A DNA stretch of 64,000 nt from an uncultured Sulfitobacter sp. (GTDB lineage Bacteria > Pseudomonadota > Alphaproteobacteria > Rhodobacterales > Rhodobacteraceae), in assembly GCA_947502265.1 (NCBI GenBank), contig CANMZB010000009.1, forward strand, positions 100,920 to 164,919, read 5' to 3'. The notes under the pieces are model-generated. The model saw nothing but the letters and a program-made list of their open reading frames with translations. It was not told the origin of the DNA and made no database searches. This document shows positions 25,097 to 35,120 of the stretch, in pieces (positions within the stretch are counted from its first letter, which is position 1; the number at the start of each line of letters is the position of its first letter). Position numbers and translations under genes: made by a program.

Positions 25097-26293
25097 TCAG
25101 CCCGGAACCGCGCCGCCGGCGGCGTCGCCCAGGCCGGTCTTTTTGGCCTTTGCAGAGGCCAGAGTGTCGCGCAATCTGGTTTCCATTTCCTTCAGTTCCT
25201 TTTCGGCGTCGGCGCGTTTTGCCTTGCCCGCATCCGCGATCTGGAGGCTCTCTTCGATGGTGCCGATCAGATCGGCGTTGGCTGCTTTGACGGCTTCGAT
25301 GTCAAACACGCCGCGCTCCATCTCCTCGCGGATGGCCTTGTTGCTGTCGCGCAGGTTTTTGGCGTTCGAGGTGAGCAGCTCGTTGGTCAGATCGTTGGCT
25401 TCGCGCACCGCACCCGCCGCCTCATAGGAGCGTTGGATGGTGACCGCCTGCGCCAGTTGGGTTTCCCACAGCGGCACGGTGTTCACGAGGGTGGAGTTGA
25501 TCTTGGTCACCAGCGACTTGTCGTTCTCCTGCACCAGACGGATCGAGGGCAGCGATTGCATGGTGACCTGACGCGTCAGTTTCAGGTCGTGAACGCGGCG
25601 TTCCAGATCGTCACGCGCGGCGCGCATATCGCGCAACTCTTGCGCAACCATCACCTGATCCGCCTCGGAGGCGGCTTCGACCTCGGCCTCTTTGGCGGGG
25701 ATCAAGCCGCTGTCCAACTCGGCCAGCTTGGCCTCGCCCGCTGCGATATAAAGCGCCAGCTCGTCGTAGAATTGCAGGGTCTTTTCATACAGCATGTCGA
25801 GCGATTTGATATCTTTGAGCAGCGTATGTTCGTGGCTAAGCAGATTACCCGTGATGTTGTCGATCTGCGATTGCACCTTTTCGAACTTCGCGGTGAACTT
25901 GGCGAAGGGGGCCGCACGGCCCAATAGCTTTTCCCACCAGCTTTGCTTGCGGCGCACGTCCAGCTCGGAGACCGAGAAGCCGCGGATTGTGCTTACGATT
26001 CCGCGCAGGCCGTCGCCCGCGGGGCCGACGTCTTTGTTGCGCACGTCTTGCAACATCGCCTGAGAGATTTCCTGCAACTCCGCCTGTGCGGCAGACCCGA
26101 ACGAGATGATCGACTGGGTGTCGCCCATGTCCAGCTCGTCCATCCGCGCGCGGATCTCGGCGCTTTGCGGCGCGTCGGCCTGCTCCAGCGCGACAACCGC
26201 GTTGGCGTCAGCAGGTTCGGGCAGATGCACGGCGGTCACCTCCTCGATCAGCGCGAGCGACTGGGTGGCTTTTTCTCGGACGGTATCAGACAT
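25097..26293 (-). CDS. telA: Toxic anion resistance protein TelA family
   Basis: A 398-residue, mostly helical cytoplasmic protein of the TelA/KlaA family. Family-typical segments include IISFGSAAQAELQEISQAML (about residues 60-79), GLRGIVSTIRGF, a long coiled coil (about 125-270), SLPSIRLVQENDKSLVTKINSTL and TVPLWETQLAQAVTIQRS. TelA is linked to tellurite and membrane-stress resistance; its chemistry is unknown. It follows xpaC by 40 bases and precedes the DUF2927 gene by five, and XpaC-TelA pairing is conserved across bacteria. Confidence 0.9.
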   Translation of the reverse strand: MSDTVREKATQSLALIEEVTAVHLPEPADANAVVALEQADAPQSAEIRARMDELDMGDTQSIISFGSAAQAELQEISQAMLQDVRNKDVGPAGDGLRGIVSTIRGFSVSELDVRRKQSWWEKLLGRAAPFAKFTAKFEKVQSQIDNITGNLLSHEHTLLKDIKSLDMLYEKTLQFYDELALYIAAGEAKLAELDSGLIPAKEAEVEAASEADQVMVAQELRDMRAARDDLERRVHDLKLTRQVTMQSLPSIRLVQENDKSLVTKINSTLVNTVPLWETQLAQAVTIQRSYEAAGAVREANDLTNELLTSNAKNLRDSNKAIREEMERGVFDIEAVKAANADLIGTIEESLQIADAGKAKRADAEKELKEMETRLRDTLASAKAKKTGLGDAAGGAVPG

Positions 26294-26333
26294 TTATTAT
26301 GGTTCCTTGGTTTGTTCGCATCAACGGAGGAGC

Positions 26334-27218
26334 TTAGTCCAGCCGCACACCTTCGCGGGAAAGCCGCTCGCGCAGCACTTCAATTTCTATGGTCAGATCG
26401 CCCCTGTCATCCAGAAGCGACTTGCGGTTGCGGGCGGCAAAGTTCTGGTCGAGATCGTCGAGAAGCGCCAGATAATCGGCCTTGGCCTGTGTGTCGCGGG
26501 TGCGGGAATAGATGTCGGCAAATTTGGTTGTCGCATCGCGCGCGCCCTGCAAATAAACGCCAAGAAACTTGCGAGTCGCGGTCAGATCGCGCGGGTCTTC
26601 TTCGACGGTGCGGATCAGGTCGCGCGCGGTGGTGATAAAGGCATCAAGCCGCGCAGTCGCTTCGCGATCCCCCGCGCGTGCGATGGTGACACGCATGGCG
26701 GTCAGATATTTTTCGGCTTCGTCCACCACACGGGCAACACGGTCTTGCTGGAACGTATCAATGCCATCCATGCCTTTGGAGCGCAGCGGATCAATCCCGA
26801 ACGCGGCCACATGCAGGCCTGCGCCAACAACGCCGTAGATCAGCGGTGACAGGATATCAAATCCGCTCTGGTGTGCGGTGACAGCAAGGGCGATACCAAT
26901 GCCGGTGAGCGCGCTTGCGATCATCTTGCGCGGCAGCGCGGGGCGGCGGGCGACCTTGCGGTCGTTGAATTCGGCCTCGGCGCGCAAGCCGCCGCGCAAC
27001 AACCAAGCGGCAAGCGTAAGCGCACCAGCACCAAGAACCGCCGCAAGAAAAGCGGGTGCCGCTGCGCCGAAGCTTGTCGCCACCAGAACAATCGCCGGCA
27101 CAAACAGAACATTGCTGCGCCCCCCGACGGGATCGCGATTGATCCGCGTGCGCGGTTGGTCCGCATCCGGGGGCGATGTCGAATCGGGGCTGTATGTGCC
27201 GCCAAATCGCTTGGCCAT
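26334..27218 (-). CDS. XpaC family (5-bromo-4-chloroindolyl phosphate hydrolysis) membrane protein
   Basis: A 294-residue protein of the XpaC family. After a polar N-terminal part (about 1-35) come two hydrophobic segments (NVLFVPAIVLVATSFGAAAPAF and the adjacent LAAVLGAGALTLAAWLL) and a second pair near residues 85-120. The C-terminal 170 residues are a helical cytoplasmic domain (FQQDRVARVVDEAEKYL ... YSRTRDTQAKADYLALL). I choose the ATG at 27218 because GGAGGG is eight bases upstream; a TTG at 27224 is in frame but less likely. It follows a tiny membrane-peptide gene by five bases and precedes telA. Confidence 0.85.
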   Translation of the reverse strand: MAKRFGGTYSPDSTSPPDADQPRTRINRDPVGGRSNVLFVPAIVLVATSFGAAAPAFLAAVLGAGALTLAAWLLRGGLRAEAEFNDRKVARRPALPRKMIASALTGIGIALAVTAHQSGFDILSPLIYGVVGAGLHVAAFGIDPLRSKGMDGIDTFQQDRVARVVDEAEKYLTAMRVTIARAGDREATARLDAFITTARDLIRTVEEDPRDLTATRKFLGVYLQGARDATTKFADIYSRTRDTQAKADYLALLDDLDQNFAARNRKSLLDDRGDLTIEIEVLRERLSREGVRLD

Positions 27219-27220
27219 GC

Positions 27221-27334
27221 TCAAATCCCTCCGATCCAGCCGGAGCTGACGCCGAACAGCAACACGATCAGCGCAACATAGGACAGTTTTCGAAACGGTT
27301 TTGGTGCCATGCGCCCCTCATTCATCGGTGCCAT
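27221..27334 (-). CDS. Small single-helix membrane peptide upstream of xpaC
   Basis: A 37-residue frame, MAPMNEGRMAPKPFRKLS followed by a hydrophobic helix YVALIVLLFGVSSGW and a short IGGI tail. It has basic residues just before the helix, giving an N-in orientation. AAGAAGA precedes the ATG by about ten bases; an internal ATG at 27310 preceded by GAGGGG is an alternative. Its TGA sits inside the xpaC ribosome-binding region, so translation is probably coupled. Longer frames upstream look non-coding. No known family is recognised. Confidence 0.55.
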   Translation of the reverse strand: MAPMNEGRMAPKPFRKLSYVALIVLLFGVSSGWIGGI

Positions 27335-27552
27335 CGGCACTTTGTCTTCTTGATAGCATAAGCAGCCTCTATCGGTCTTTCCAGTGCTGGTGAACGCGCG
27401 ACGATCCGTGAAAGTTGCGCTGCGGCAAAGGATCGCCGGTTTTTCGGGCAAAATACTGAAGCCAGTGACAGTTTGCGCCAAAAAGACCACGTTGAACCGC
27501 TGGCGTCACCGCAGATGACGGTTAACCGGCCCTGAGCGGAGCGCAGAATCGG

Positions 27553-28554
27553 TCAGGGGCGGCGGTTGCGCGGGCCTTTGGGTGGCGTATGACGGGGCGC
27601 GCCGCCTTTGCCGCCTGCGGGCTTTGCGCCGCGCGTTGGCGGTTTGCCCTTAAAGGGCTTTCTGCCCGGTCTTGCGGGCGTATCGTCATCCTCGCGCGGT
27701 TTTGGCAGTCCGGGCTGACCCGGTCCCCCAAAATCGCCTTTGTGCGGTTTGCGTGGCTTGAAGGCGCGGCGCACTTGCGTGGGCGGTGCGGGCGCCGGGC
27801 CAAGCAGGTCTTCGGCTTCCAGACCAAGTTGGTCGCGCAGCACCTTGCGGCGCACTTCTTCGACGGCACCCTGTGCCAGCTCACCCAGTTGGAACGGCCC
27901 GTAACTTACACGGATCAACCGGTTAACGCTCAGCCCGATGGCCTCCATCGTGCGGCGGATCTCGCGGTTTTTGCCTTCGCGCAGGCCCACGGTCAGCCAC
28001 GCATTTGCGCCTTTCTGACGGTCCAGAACCACTTCCATCGGCTGGAACTGCTCGCCATCGGCGACGATGCCCTTGCGCAGCGGCTCCAGCACCTCTTCGG
28101 TGGGGCGGCCATTCACGCGGACACGGTAGCGGCGCAACCAGCCTGTCGAGGGCAGCTCAAGCCGGCGTTTGATCGCGCCGTCATTGGTCAGCAGCAACAG
28201 CCCTTCGGAATTGAGGTCGAGGCGGCCAACGCTCATCACCCGCGGCATATCTGCGGGCAGGGCGTCGAATATCGTCTTGCGCCCCTTTTCATCCGATGCA
28301 GTGGCCACCAGCCCCGTCGGCTTGTGATACAGCCACAGGCGCGCAGGTTCGGCAGCCCCGATGGGTTTGCCGTCCACATCAATCCGGTCTGCATCTGTCA
28401 CGTTAAGCGCGGGAGAAGTGATCTTCTCCCCGTTCACCAAAACACGGCCCGCTTCGATCATGCGTTCAGCCTCACGGCGGCTGGCAATGCCAACACGGGA
28501 GAGTACTTTTGCGATGCGGTCGCCCTTGGGGGCGGAGGGGGGGGTATCTGTCAT
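27553..28554 (-). CDS. rluB: 23S rRNA pseudouridine synthase, RluB/RsuA family
   Basis: A 333-residue enzyme that isomerises a uridine in rRNA. An S4 RNA-binding domain covers about residues 12-60 ([21 protein letters not shown]). The catalytic motif [14 protein letters not shown] is at 110-123 with Asp113. [22 protein letters not shown] is the C-terminal family motif. A Lys/Arg/Pro/Gly-rich tail of ~90 residues extends the protein, as in other RluB. I start at MTDTPP rather than at 28623 because the extra residues overlap the divergent tadA start. RluB and the shorter RsuA/RluE cannot be fully separated, but the tail favours RluB. Confidence 0.88.
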   Translation of the reverse strand: MTDTPPSAPKGDRIAKVLSRVGIASRREAERMIEAGRVLVNGEKITSPALNVTDADRIDVDGKPIGAAEPARLWLYHKPTGLVATASDEKGRKTIFDALPADMPRVMSVGRLDLNSEGLLLLTNDGAIKRRLELPSTGWLRRYRVRVNGRPTEEVLEPLRKGIVADGEQFQPMEVVLDRQKGANAWLTVGLREGKNREIRRTMEAIGLSVNRLIRVSYGPFQLGELAQGAVEEVRRKVLRDQLGLEAEDLLGPAPAPPTQVRRAFKPRKPHKGDFGGPGQPGLPKPREDDDTPARPGRKPFKGKPPTRGAKPAGGKGGAPRHTPPKGPRNRRP

Positions 28555-28616
28555 AGACGGTCCATACCGCAACACCCCCTCTTGCGAAAGAGACGGTTTT
28601 GCCGCCATCAAGGGGA

Positions 28617-29072
28617 ATGGCATTTAGATCGTACATGACACAGGCGCTGGAAGAGGCGCGCGCGGCGGCGGCGCGGGGCGAAGTGCCGGTGGGCGCGGTT
28701 GTGGTCTCTCCCGCCGGAAATATCATTGCACAGGCGGGGAATCGCACGCGCGAACAACACGACCCGACCGCCCACGCCGAGATGCTGGCGATCCGCGCCG
28801 CCTGCGCCGCGTTGGGATCGGAACGGTTGGTGGATTGCGCACTTTACGTCACGCTGGAGCCCTGCGCCATGTGCGCGGGCGCAATTTCGGCGGCGCGGAT
28901 CAGGCGGCTTTATTACGGCGCGTCCGATCCGAAATCCGGCGGCGTAGCCCAGGGCGCGCGGGTTTTCGCACATCCGCAATGCCACCACGCGCCGCAGGTA
29001 TTCGACGGCATCTCCGAAGCCCCCGCCGAGGCGCTTTTACGGGCGTTCTTTCGGGCGAAACGCACACCTTGA
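28617..29072 (+). CDS. tadA: tRNA adenosine(34) deaminase
   Basis: A 151-residue zinc deaminase that makes inosine at the wobble position of tRNA-Arg(ACG). Zinc/catalytic motifs are HAEM at residues 53-56 (His53, Glu55) and PCAMC at 82-86 (Cys83, Cys86). The N-terminus [18 protein letters not shown] is canonical for the family, which decides the ATG at 28617 over an upstream in-frame TTG at 28599. It is divergent from rluB with only 62 bases between start codons. Confidence 0.93.
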   Translation: MAFRSYMTQALEEARAAAARGEVPVGAVVVSPAGNIIAQAGNRTREQHDPTAHAEMLAIRAACAALGSERLVDCALYVTLEPCAMCAGAISAARIRRLYYGASDPKSGGVAQGARVFAHPQCHHAPQVFDGISEAPAEALLRAFFRAKRTP

Positions 29073-29100
29073 TCTGCTCGTTCCGCCCCGGCGCGCCGTA

Positions 29101-29799
29101 CTAAATCTCGATCGCGCGCATGACCTGCGGTTCGATTACCTTTGTGCCGTCTGGCACGCCCGCTTGCAATTTTTCTGCCGATTGGGCCAGCGCGGGGAAG
29201 GTACGGTAATGGCAGGGAATCAGGGTTTCAAAGTTGAAATACCTGCGCGCGGCGTAGGCGGCCATCTCCATGTCCATCGTGTAATGCCCGCCTGCCGACA
29301 GGATGCCGATGTCGGGTTTAAAGTAATCCCCGATCCAGTCCATATCCGCCATCAGACCGGTATCGCCGGAGAAATAAATGCAATGACCCTCGCCGCGCAG
29401 GACAAAGCCGCTCTCACTGCCCATGTACTGCGTTACTCCGTCAATATCAGCGGTGGAGGAATGGGACGCAGGCACCAGACTTGCGCTTGCCTTGTCGCCG
29501 ATGGGGATCGTGCCGCCCATGTTGAATGCTGCGCCCTCGACGGCGCCTTGCCCGTGCAAATACTGCGCCAGCTCGACCATCCCGGATACCGGCGCGCCGG
29601 TGTCTTTCGACACCTGCACCACATCGGCGATGTGATCGAAATGCCCGTGAGTGACCAGAATATGCGTGGCCCCTTGGGTTGCGGCGGCGTATTGGTCTTC
29701 TGTCAGCATCGGGTTCTGGGTGATCCACGGATCCACCAACACCACCTGATCCTCGATTTCGAATCGAAAGCCGCCGTGGCCAAGCCAGAGTATCTTCAT
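29101..29799 (-). CDS. Metal-dependent hydrolase, metallo-beta-lactamase fold (UPF0173)
   Basis: A 232-residue MBL-fold protein. The metal motif HGHFDH is at residues 51-56; further ligands are likely in VPASHSS, YFSGDTG and IPCHYRTFP. The N-terminus MKILWLGHGGFRFEI is typical of the UPF0173/UlaG-like group, whose substrate is unknown. I start at 29799 (ATG after GGAGAG) rather than the adjacent GTG at 29802. It converges with tadA with 28 bases between stops. Confidence 0.88.
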   Translation of the reverse strand: MKILWLGHGGFRFEIEDQVVLVDPWITQNPMLTEDQYAAATQGATHILVTHGHFDHIADVVQVSKDTGAPVSGMVELAQYLHGQGAVEGAAFNMGGTIPIGDKASASLVPASHSSTADIDGVTQYMGSESGFVLRGEGHCIYFSGDTGLMADMDWIGDYFKPDIGILSAGGHYTMDMEMAAYAARRYFNFETLIPCHYRTFPALAQSAEKLQAGVPDGTKVIEPQVMRAIEI

Positions 29800-29977
29800 C
29801 ACGTCTCTCCCTAGTTTATGTCGCCTTCAATTCTAGCTGAAATTCGCGCAATGACGAGGGGCGCGGCGGTCTTTTTCAGCGAGGATCGTGTTCAACGCAC
29901 CCGGCCTGACGTGCGAGTCCGACTTGCGAGCGCGCCAGCAGAGCGGTAGAGGACGAACAAGCAGATGAGGAAACCGC

Positions 29978-30264
29978 ATGTCTATCGACGAAAACACCGC
30001 CGCCCGCGTGGCGAAACTTGCCCGCATCAAAGTAGAGCCGGAGGCGCTGCCAGCGCTGGCGCAGGAGTTCAATAAGATTCTGGGCTTTATCGAGCAATTG
30101 GGCGAAGTGGATATCGACGGTGTGGAACCGATGACAAGCGTAACCCCGCAGCGCCTGCTGAGGCGCGCGGATGTTGTCACCGACGGGGACCAGCAGGCCG
30201 CCGTGCTGAGCAACGCGCCTGACGCGCGTGAAGGATTTTTTGCAGTGCCGAAGGTGGTCGAGTA

Positions 30265-30265
<1 letters not shown>
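29978..30265 (+). CDS. gatC: Asp/Glu-tRNA amidotransferase subunit C
   Basis: A 95-residue GatC. The N-terminus [20 protein letters not shown], the [12 protein letters not shown] helix and GVEPMTSV segment are diagnostic. It clamps GatA to GatB in the GatCAB complex, which amidates Glu-tRNA(Gln) and Asp-tRNA(Asn). GAGGAAA precedes the ATG by six bases. Its TAA overlaps the gatA ATG (TAATG). gatB is not in the window. Confidence 0.95.
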
Positions 30266-31755
<1,490 letters not shown>

Positions 31756-31792
31756 AACCCGCCCAACGCGAAACCAATATGCAGGTTTGTTA

Positions 31793-32536
31793 ATGATGAC
31801 TGTTCGATTTGTGCTGGGCGCTTGCGCCATAGGCGTACTGGCTGCTTGCCAACCCTCGGTGCCTGAAGACAGCCGTTTTGGTGTGGGCTTTGACAACACT
31901 TTTGACGCGCAGCGTGCCAACCGCGACGCGACACTTGCCACGGGCGTGCCTGCCGCACCCGGCGTAAGCGCGCAGCCGCTGCCCGCGCCCGGTTCTGCCG
32001 AGGCAACAGCCGCCGAAACCCGCGCGATCCTTGCGCAGACAAGCGAGCAGGACAGTGCGGCGCGTGCGGCTGCGGCCGCCGCCAACTCGGGCGTTGCACC
32101 GGTTATTGCAAGCCCGACCAATCCGGCACCCGCCGTGATCAACAATGCCACCGGAATCAGCCGGGAAAACAATTTCGACGCGGTCTCCGGCGAGCGCAGC
32201 ATCGAAGTCGATGCCGCGCGCCTTGCAGCGAATCGCGCGCAGTATCAGGTGATCCAGCCGCAGGCACTGCCCGAGCGCACCAGCACCGGCCCGAACATCG
32301 TGGCCTATGCGCTGTCGACGAACCATCCTGTCGGCACCACGCTTTACAAGCGGTTCCAATTCAACGCGGCTGGTAAATACAACCGCAACTGTGGCCAGTA
32401 CCGCCATCAGGATCAGGCACAGATCGCTTTCCTGTCGTCCGGCGGCCCGGAAAAAGACCCCAAGGGCATGGACCCTGATGGGGATGGCTATGCTTGCACA
32501 TGGGATCCGTCGATCTATCGCAACACCAACGGATAA
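31793..32536 (+). CDS. Lipoprotein with C-terminal Excalibur-like domain
   Basis: A 247-residue protein. The N-terminus has a signal with a lipobox (GVLAAC), so it should be an envelope lipoprotein. A long Ala/Pro/Glu-rich low-complexity middle (about 40-180) leads to a C-terminal domain with CGQYRHQDQAQIAF and DPDGDGYACTWDP, the DxDxDGxxC calcium-type loop of Excalibur domains. The start is ATG at 31793 (AGG eight bases upstream); 31796 and a TTG at 31787 are alternatives. It lies four bases before an amidase gene, suggesting a role in peptidoglycan turnover, which is inference. Confidence 0.72.
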   Translation: MMTVRFVLGACAIGVLAACQPSVPEDSRFGVGFDNTFDAQRANRDATLATGVPAAPGVSAQPLPAPGSAEATAAETRAILAQTSEQDSAARAAAAAANSGVAPVIASPTNPAPAVINNATGISRENNFDAVSGERSIEVDAARLAANRAQYQVIQPQALPERTSTGPNIVAYALSTNHPVGTTLYKRFQFNAAGKYNRNCGQYRHQDQAQIAFLSSGGPEKDPKGMDPDGDGYACTWDPSIYRNTNG

Positions 32537-32540
32537 TCCC

Positions 32541-33176
32541 GTGACGGTCTGGAAAGGCTCGCCCAATTGCGGGCCACGCCGTGACGGGCTGACGCCTGCG
32601 CTGATCGTGCTGCACTATACCGCTATGCGCGGCGCACAGGTTGCCATAGAGCGGCTGTGTGACCCCGGTGCAGAGGTCTCTGCCCACTATTTGATCTGTA
32701 CCAAAGGCACCGTGATCCGCATGGTCGACGAAGCGGATCGCGCGTGGCACGCGGGTGCGGGAGAATGGCAGGGCCTGAGCGACATCAATTCGCGCTCCAT
32801 CGGGATCGAGCTCGACAATCCGGGCACGCATCCGTTCCCTGAACCACAGATGCGCGCGCTCGAATCCCTCATTCAGGGCATCATGGCGCGCTGGGCGATT
32901 CCGCGTGAGGGGGTGATCGGCCACTCCGACATGGCACCGCAGCGGAAATTCGACCCCGGTCCGCGCTTTGACTGGGGGCGGCTCGAGCGTCAGGGCCTTG
33001 CCGCTCCGGCGCGTGCATTTTCGGTGGGCGATGGCGCGCAGGCAGATTTCATGCGTGCCGCCCGAGAGGCGGGTTTCACCGCCCATGCCCCCTTCGAGAC
33101 GTTGCTTGCTGCGACACGCCTGCGCCGCGCGCCGTGGCGCACAGGCCCGCTCCAGCGCGCCGATTTCATGCTTTAG
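32541..33176 (+). CDS. N-acetylmuramoyl-L-alanine amidase, AmpD/Amidase_2 family
   Basis: A 211-residue zinc amidase. Zinc ligands fit His25 in IVLHYTAM and a later His in VIGHSDMAPQRKFDPGP, the diagnostic AmpD motif. I start at GTG 32541, right after the preceding gene's stop; the open frame extends to 32307 but that part overlaps the lipoprotein gene and looks like a shadow. No signal peptide is seen, consistent with cytoplasmic AmpD, which cleaves anhydro-muropeptides for wall recycling. A C-terminal extra segment (about 155-211) is also present. RNase P RNA follows immediately. Confidence 0.88.
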   Translation: MTVWKGSPNCGPRRDGLTPALIVLHYTAMRGAQVAIERLCDPGAEVSAHYLICTKGTVIRMVDEADRAWHAGAGEWQGLSDINSRSIGIELDNPGTHPFPEPQMRALESLIQGIMARWAIPREGVIGHSDMAPQRKFDPGPRFDWGRLERQGLAAPARAFSVGDGAQADFMRAAREAGFTAHAPFETLLAATRLRRAPWRTGPLQRADFML

Positions 33177-33230
33177 ACCGCGCCGCCTGCTTTTTTGTGC
33201 CAAAAATACGCAATCGCGCCCTTTGCCCCA

Positions 33231-33259
33231 TTGACCACGCAGGTGTTCTCCCCCTACGC
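33231..33259 (+). promoter_or_regulatory. Predicted promoter of rnpB
   Basis: TTGACC at 33231-33236, a 17-base spacer and CTACGC at 33254-33259 place a start about seven bases on, at the predicted 5' end of RNase P RNA near 33266. The spacing and position agree; the -10 is weak. Confidence 0.5.
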
Positions 33260-33265
33260 CATACC

Positions 33266-33675
33266 TTGCGCGGAAGGCTGGATGGTCGCTGCGTCGCTTG
33301 CGTCTGACGTGAGGGGCGGGGAGGAAAGTCCGGACTCCAAAAAGAAACGGTGCCGGGTAACGCCCGGGCGGGGTAACCCGACGGAGAGCGCCACAGAAAA
33401 GAAACTGCCCTCTCTTGTAGGGGGTAAGGGTGAAACGGTGGGGTAAGAGCCCACCGCGCCGCTGGTAACAGGGGCGGCATGGCAAGCCCCACCGGGAGCA
33501 ATGCCAAATAGGGACCGCGTGTCGCGACGTCTTCGGGCGGCGGGGCGGAGTACTTTTGCTCCAGCAGGTCCGGGTTGGCAGCTGTAGCTTTGTCGGCAAC
33601 GGCAAGGTCAGAGGAATGATCATCCAGAAGAGGCAACTCTTTGGACAGGATCCGGCTTATAGGCTTTCCGCGCAC
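33266..33675 (+). ncRNA. rnpB: RNase P RNA, bacterial class A
   Basis: The catalytic RNA that trims tRNA 5' leaders. The hallmark segments GAGGAAAGTCCGGACTCC (33321-33338), AGAGGAATGATCATCC (about 33610-33624) and ACAGGATCCGGCTTATAGG (about 33645-33663) are all present. The ends are set by the P1 helix: TGCGCGGAAGGCT at 33267-33279 pairs with GGCTTTCCGCGCA at 33662-33674, with wobble pairs. The total of about 408 nucleotides fits alphaproteobacterial class A RNAs. Confidence 0.95.
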
Positions 33676-33743
33676 AACACTCGCCAAGGGTTAGGAATTT
33701 TCAGAAAATACCGTCCCGCTGGCCACAGTTGCGCGATACGGGG

Positions 33744-33771
33744 TTGACTTGGCCCCCGACCAAGGTAGAAG
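33744..33771 (+). promoter_or_regulatory. Predicted promoter of rpmG
   Basis: TTGACT at 33744-33749, a 16-base spacer and TAGAAG at 33766-33771 lie about 60 bases before the rpmG start. Confidence 0.4.
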
Positions 33772-33831
33772 GCGAAGCTCAGAGATTACGCGCGCGCGGC
33801 AAGGGCCCTGCGCAGCACAGGAGAAGATACC

Positions 33832-33999
33832 ATGGCGAAGCCAACCACGATCAAGATCCGTCTGAACTCGTCCGCGGGCACAGGCCATTTTTACGTCACA
33901 AAGAAAAACGCGCGTACCATGACCGAGAAAATGGTCATCAAAAAATATGACCCCGTTGCGCGCAAGCACGTTGATTACAAAGAAGGTAAGATCAAGTAA
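33832..33999 (+). CDS. rpmG: 50S ribosomal protein L33
   Basis: A 55-residue ribosomal protein found by direct reading: [18 protein letters not shown] at the start, [11 protein letters not shown] and [19 protein letters not shown] at the end, the standard alphaproteobacterial L33 without the Cys zinc pairs (C-minus form). GGAGAAG precedes the ATG by five bases. It is followed by a clear terminator. Confidence 0.96.
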   Translation: MAKPTTIKIRLNSSAGTGHFYVTKKNARTMTEKMVIKKYDPVARKHVDYKEGKIK

Positions 34000-34025
34000 G
34001 ATCTAGCCCCAGCTTTGACAGCCGC

Positions 34026-34054
34026 AAGGCCGCGCATTCGCGCGGTCTTTTGCG
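34026..34054 (+). terminator. Intrinsic terminator of rpmG
   Basis: GGCCGCGC-ATTC-GCGCGGTC forms an eight-pair stem with a four-base loop, directly followed by TTTT. It begins about 27 bases after the rpmG stop. Confidence 0.8.
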
Positions 34055-34279
34055 TTTTCGGTCGGATTATGTCTGGCAACTGAAGTCACTTTTGATGTGC
34101 TGCCCAGAAAATCACAGGCACAGCCTGCCGGCTCTTTGTCGTGGGTCACGTTAGGGCCCTATATAGGCCGCGTCGTAATCCTGGGGCGATTTATTCAACT
34201 CTATGGTGAGGCTTTCAGCGTCCTTAGAGCTCGTGGCCTCCTTGTGTTTTGCGACCTTTGAAAGAAGCATTTAGACATA
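34055..34279. other. Gene-free stretch between rpmG and BI-1 gene, with a candidate promoter
   Basis: No supported protein gene. On the plus strand TTGTCG at 34136-34141, an 18-base spacer and TATATA at 34160-34165 look like a promoter, embedded in GGGCCCTATATAGGCC. It would transcribe towards the hairpin at 34285-34315, so a small RNA of about 140 nucleotides is possible but unproven. Confidence 0.35.
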
Positions 34280-34317
34280 GAAAAAGCCTGCCAAGACGGG
34301 GTCTTGGCAGGCTTCAA
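34280..34317 (-). terminator. Intrinsic terminator of the BI-1 family gene
   Basis: A 14-base perfect inverted repeat (AAGCCTGCCAAGAC, GGG loop) at 34285-34315, followed on the minus strand by TTTTTC. It lies about 30 bases after the stop codon of the minus-strand gene. Confidence 0.88.
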
Positions 34318-34343
34318 TGCCCCTTCGAATGGAGAAGGAGAGT

Positions 34344-35120
34344 TTATTCTCTGCTTCCGAAAAGCTGCAGCAGGAACATGAACATGTTGATGAAGTTCAG
34401 GTAGAGGTTCAGCGCGCCCATGATAGCAGCCTTGCCAAGCCATTCGCTGTCGCCGTGTTGCGCGTGCGCGATGTACTCGGTTTTGATCCGCTGGGTGTCA
34501 TAGGCTGTGAGGCCCGCAAAGATCAGCACACCGATGGCAGAGATCGCGAAAGCCATTGCAGGGCTCTGGATAAAGATGTTGATGATGGAAACAACGATGA
34601 GGCCGATCACACCCATAATCAGGAAGCTACCCCACGCGGAGATATCTTTCTTTGTGGTGTAGCCCCACAAGGACAGGCCCGCAAAAGCAACGGAGGTCGC
34701 CAGAAACACCTGAATGATCGAAGCGCCTGTGTACACAAGGAAGATCGAACTGATAGACAGGCCCATGACAAATGCGAATGCATAAAAGACCAGCTGCGCT
34801 GTTGCGGCTGACATGCGGTTGATCCCTGCGCCGAAGCCAAAGATGAAGGCAAGGGGTGCGAACATGATCACCCATTTCAGCGGTGATGCATAAAGCGCAT
34901 AGCCAAGGTCAGTCAGGTATTGCCCTTCGCGCAAGGCCGCTGTGGCACCAGCCGGATCGCTTGTGACCGCAAGGCCGGAAATTGCCCATGCGGCGGCAAA
35001 AGTAATAAGCATGCCTACGGACATCGTCCCGTAGACCTTGTTCATGTGGGCGCGCAGGCCTTCATCAATCGCGGCTGTGCGGCTTCCGGCACCGGTCCGG
35101 ATTGTATTCACGTCTGCCAT
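34344..35120 (-). CDS. Bax inhibitor-1 / YccA family membrane protein
   Basis: A 258-residue integral membrane protein with about seven hydrophobic segments (for example MSVGMLITFAAAWAISGLAV, WVIMFAPLAFIFGFGAGI, LVFYAFAFVMGLSISSIFLV, FLIMGVIGLIVVSIINIFI). The C-terminal AYDTQRIK motif is the conserved Asp region of the BI-1 pH-gated calcium-leak family. I start at MADVNT, where GGGAG is six bases upstream, instead of 35348, whose extra 76 residues look non-coding. It is a lone gene ended by a strong terminator. The role in bacteria is not well known. Confidence 0.9.
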   Translation of the reverse strand: MADVNTIRTGAGSRTAAIDEGLRAHMNKVYGTMSVGMLITFAAAWAISGLAVTSDPAGATAALREGQYLTDLGYALYASPLKWVIMFAPLAFIFGFGAGINRMSAATAQLVFYAFAFVMGLSISSIFLVYTGASIIQVFLATSVAFAGLSLWGYTTKKDISAWGSFLIMGVIGLIVVSIINIFIQSPAMAFAISAIGVLIFAGLTAYDTQRIKTEYIAHAQHGDSEWLGKAAIMGALNLYLNFINMFMFLLQLFGSRE

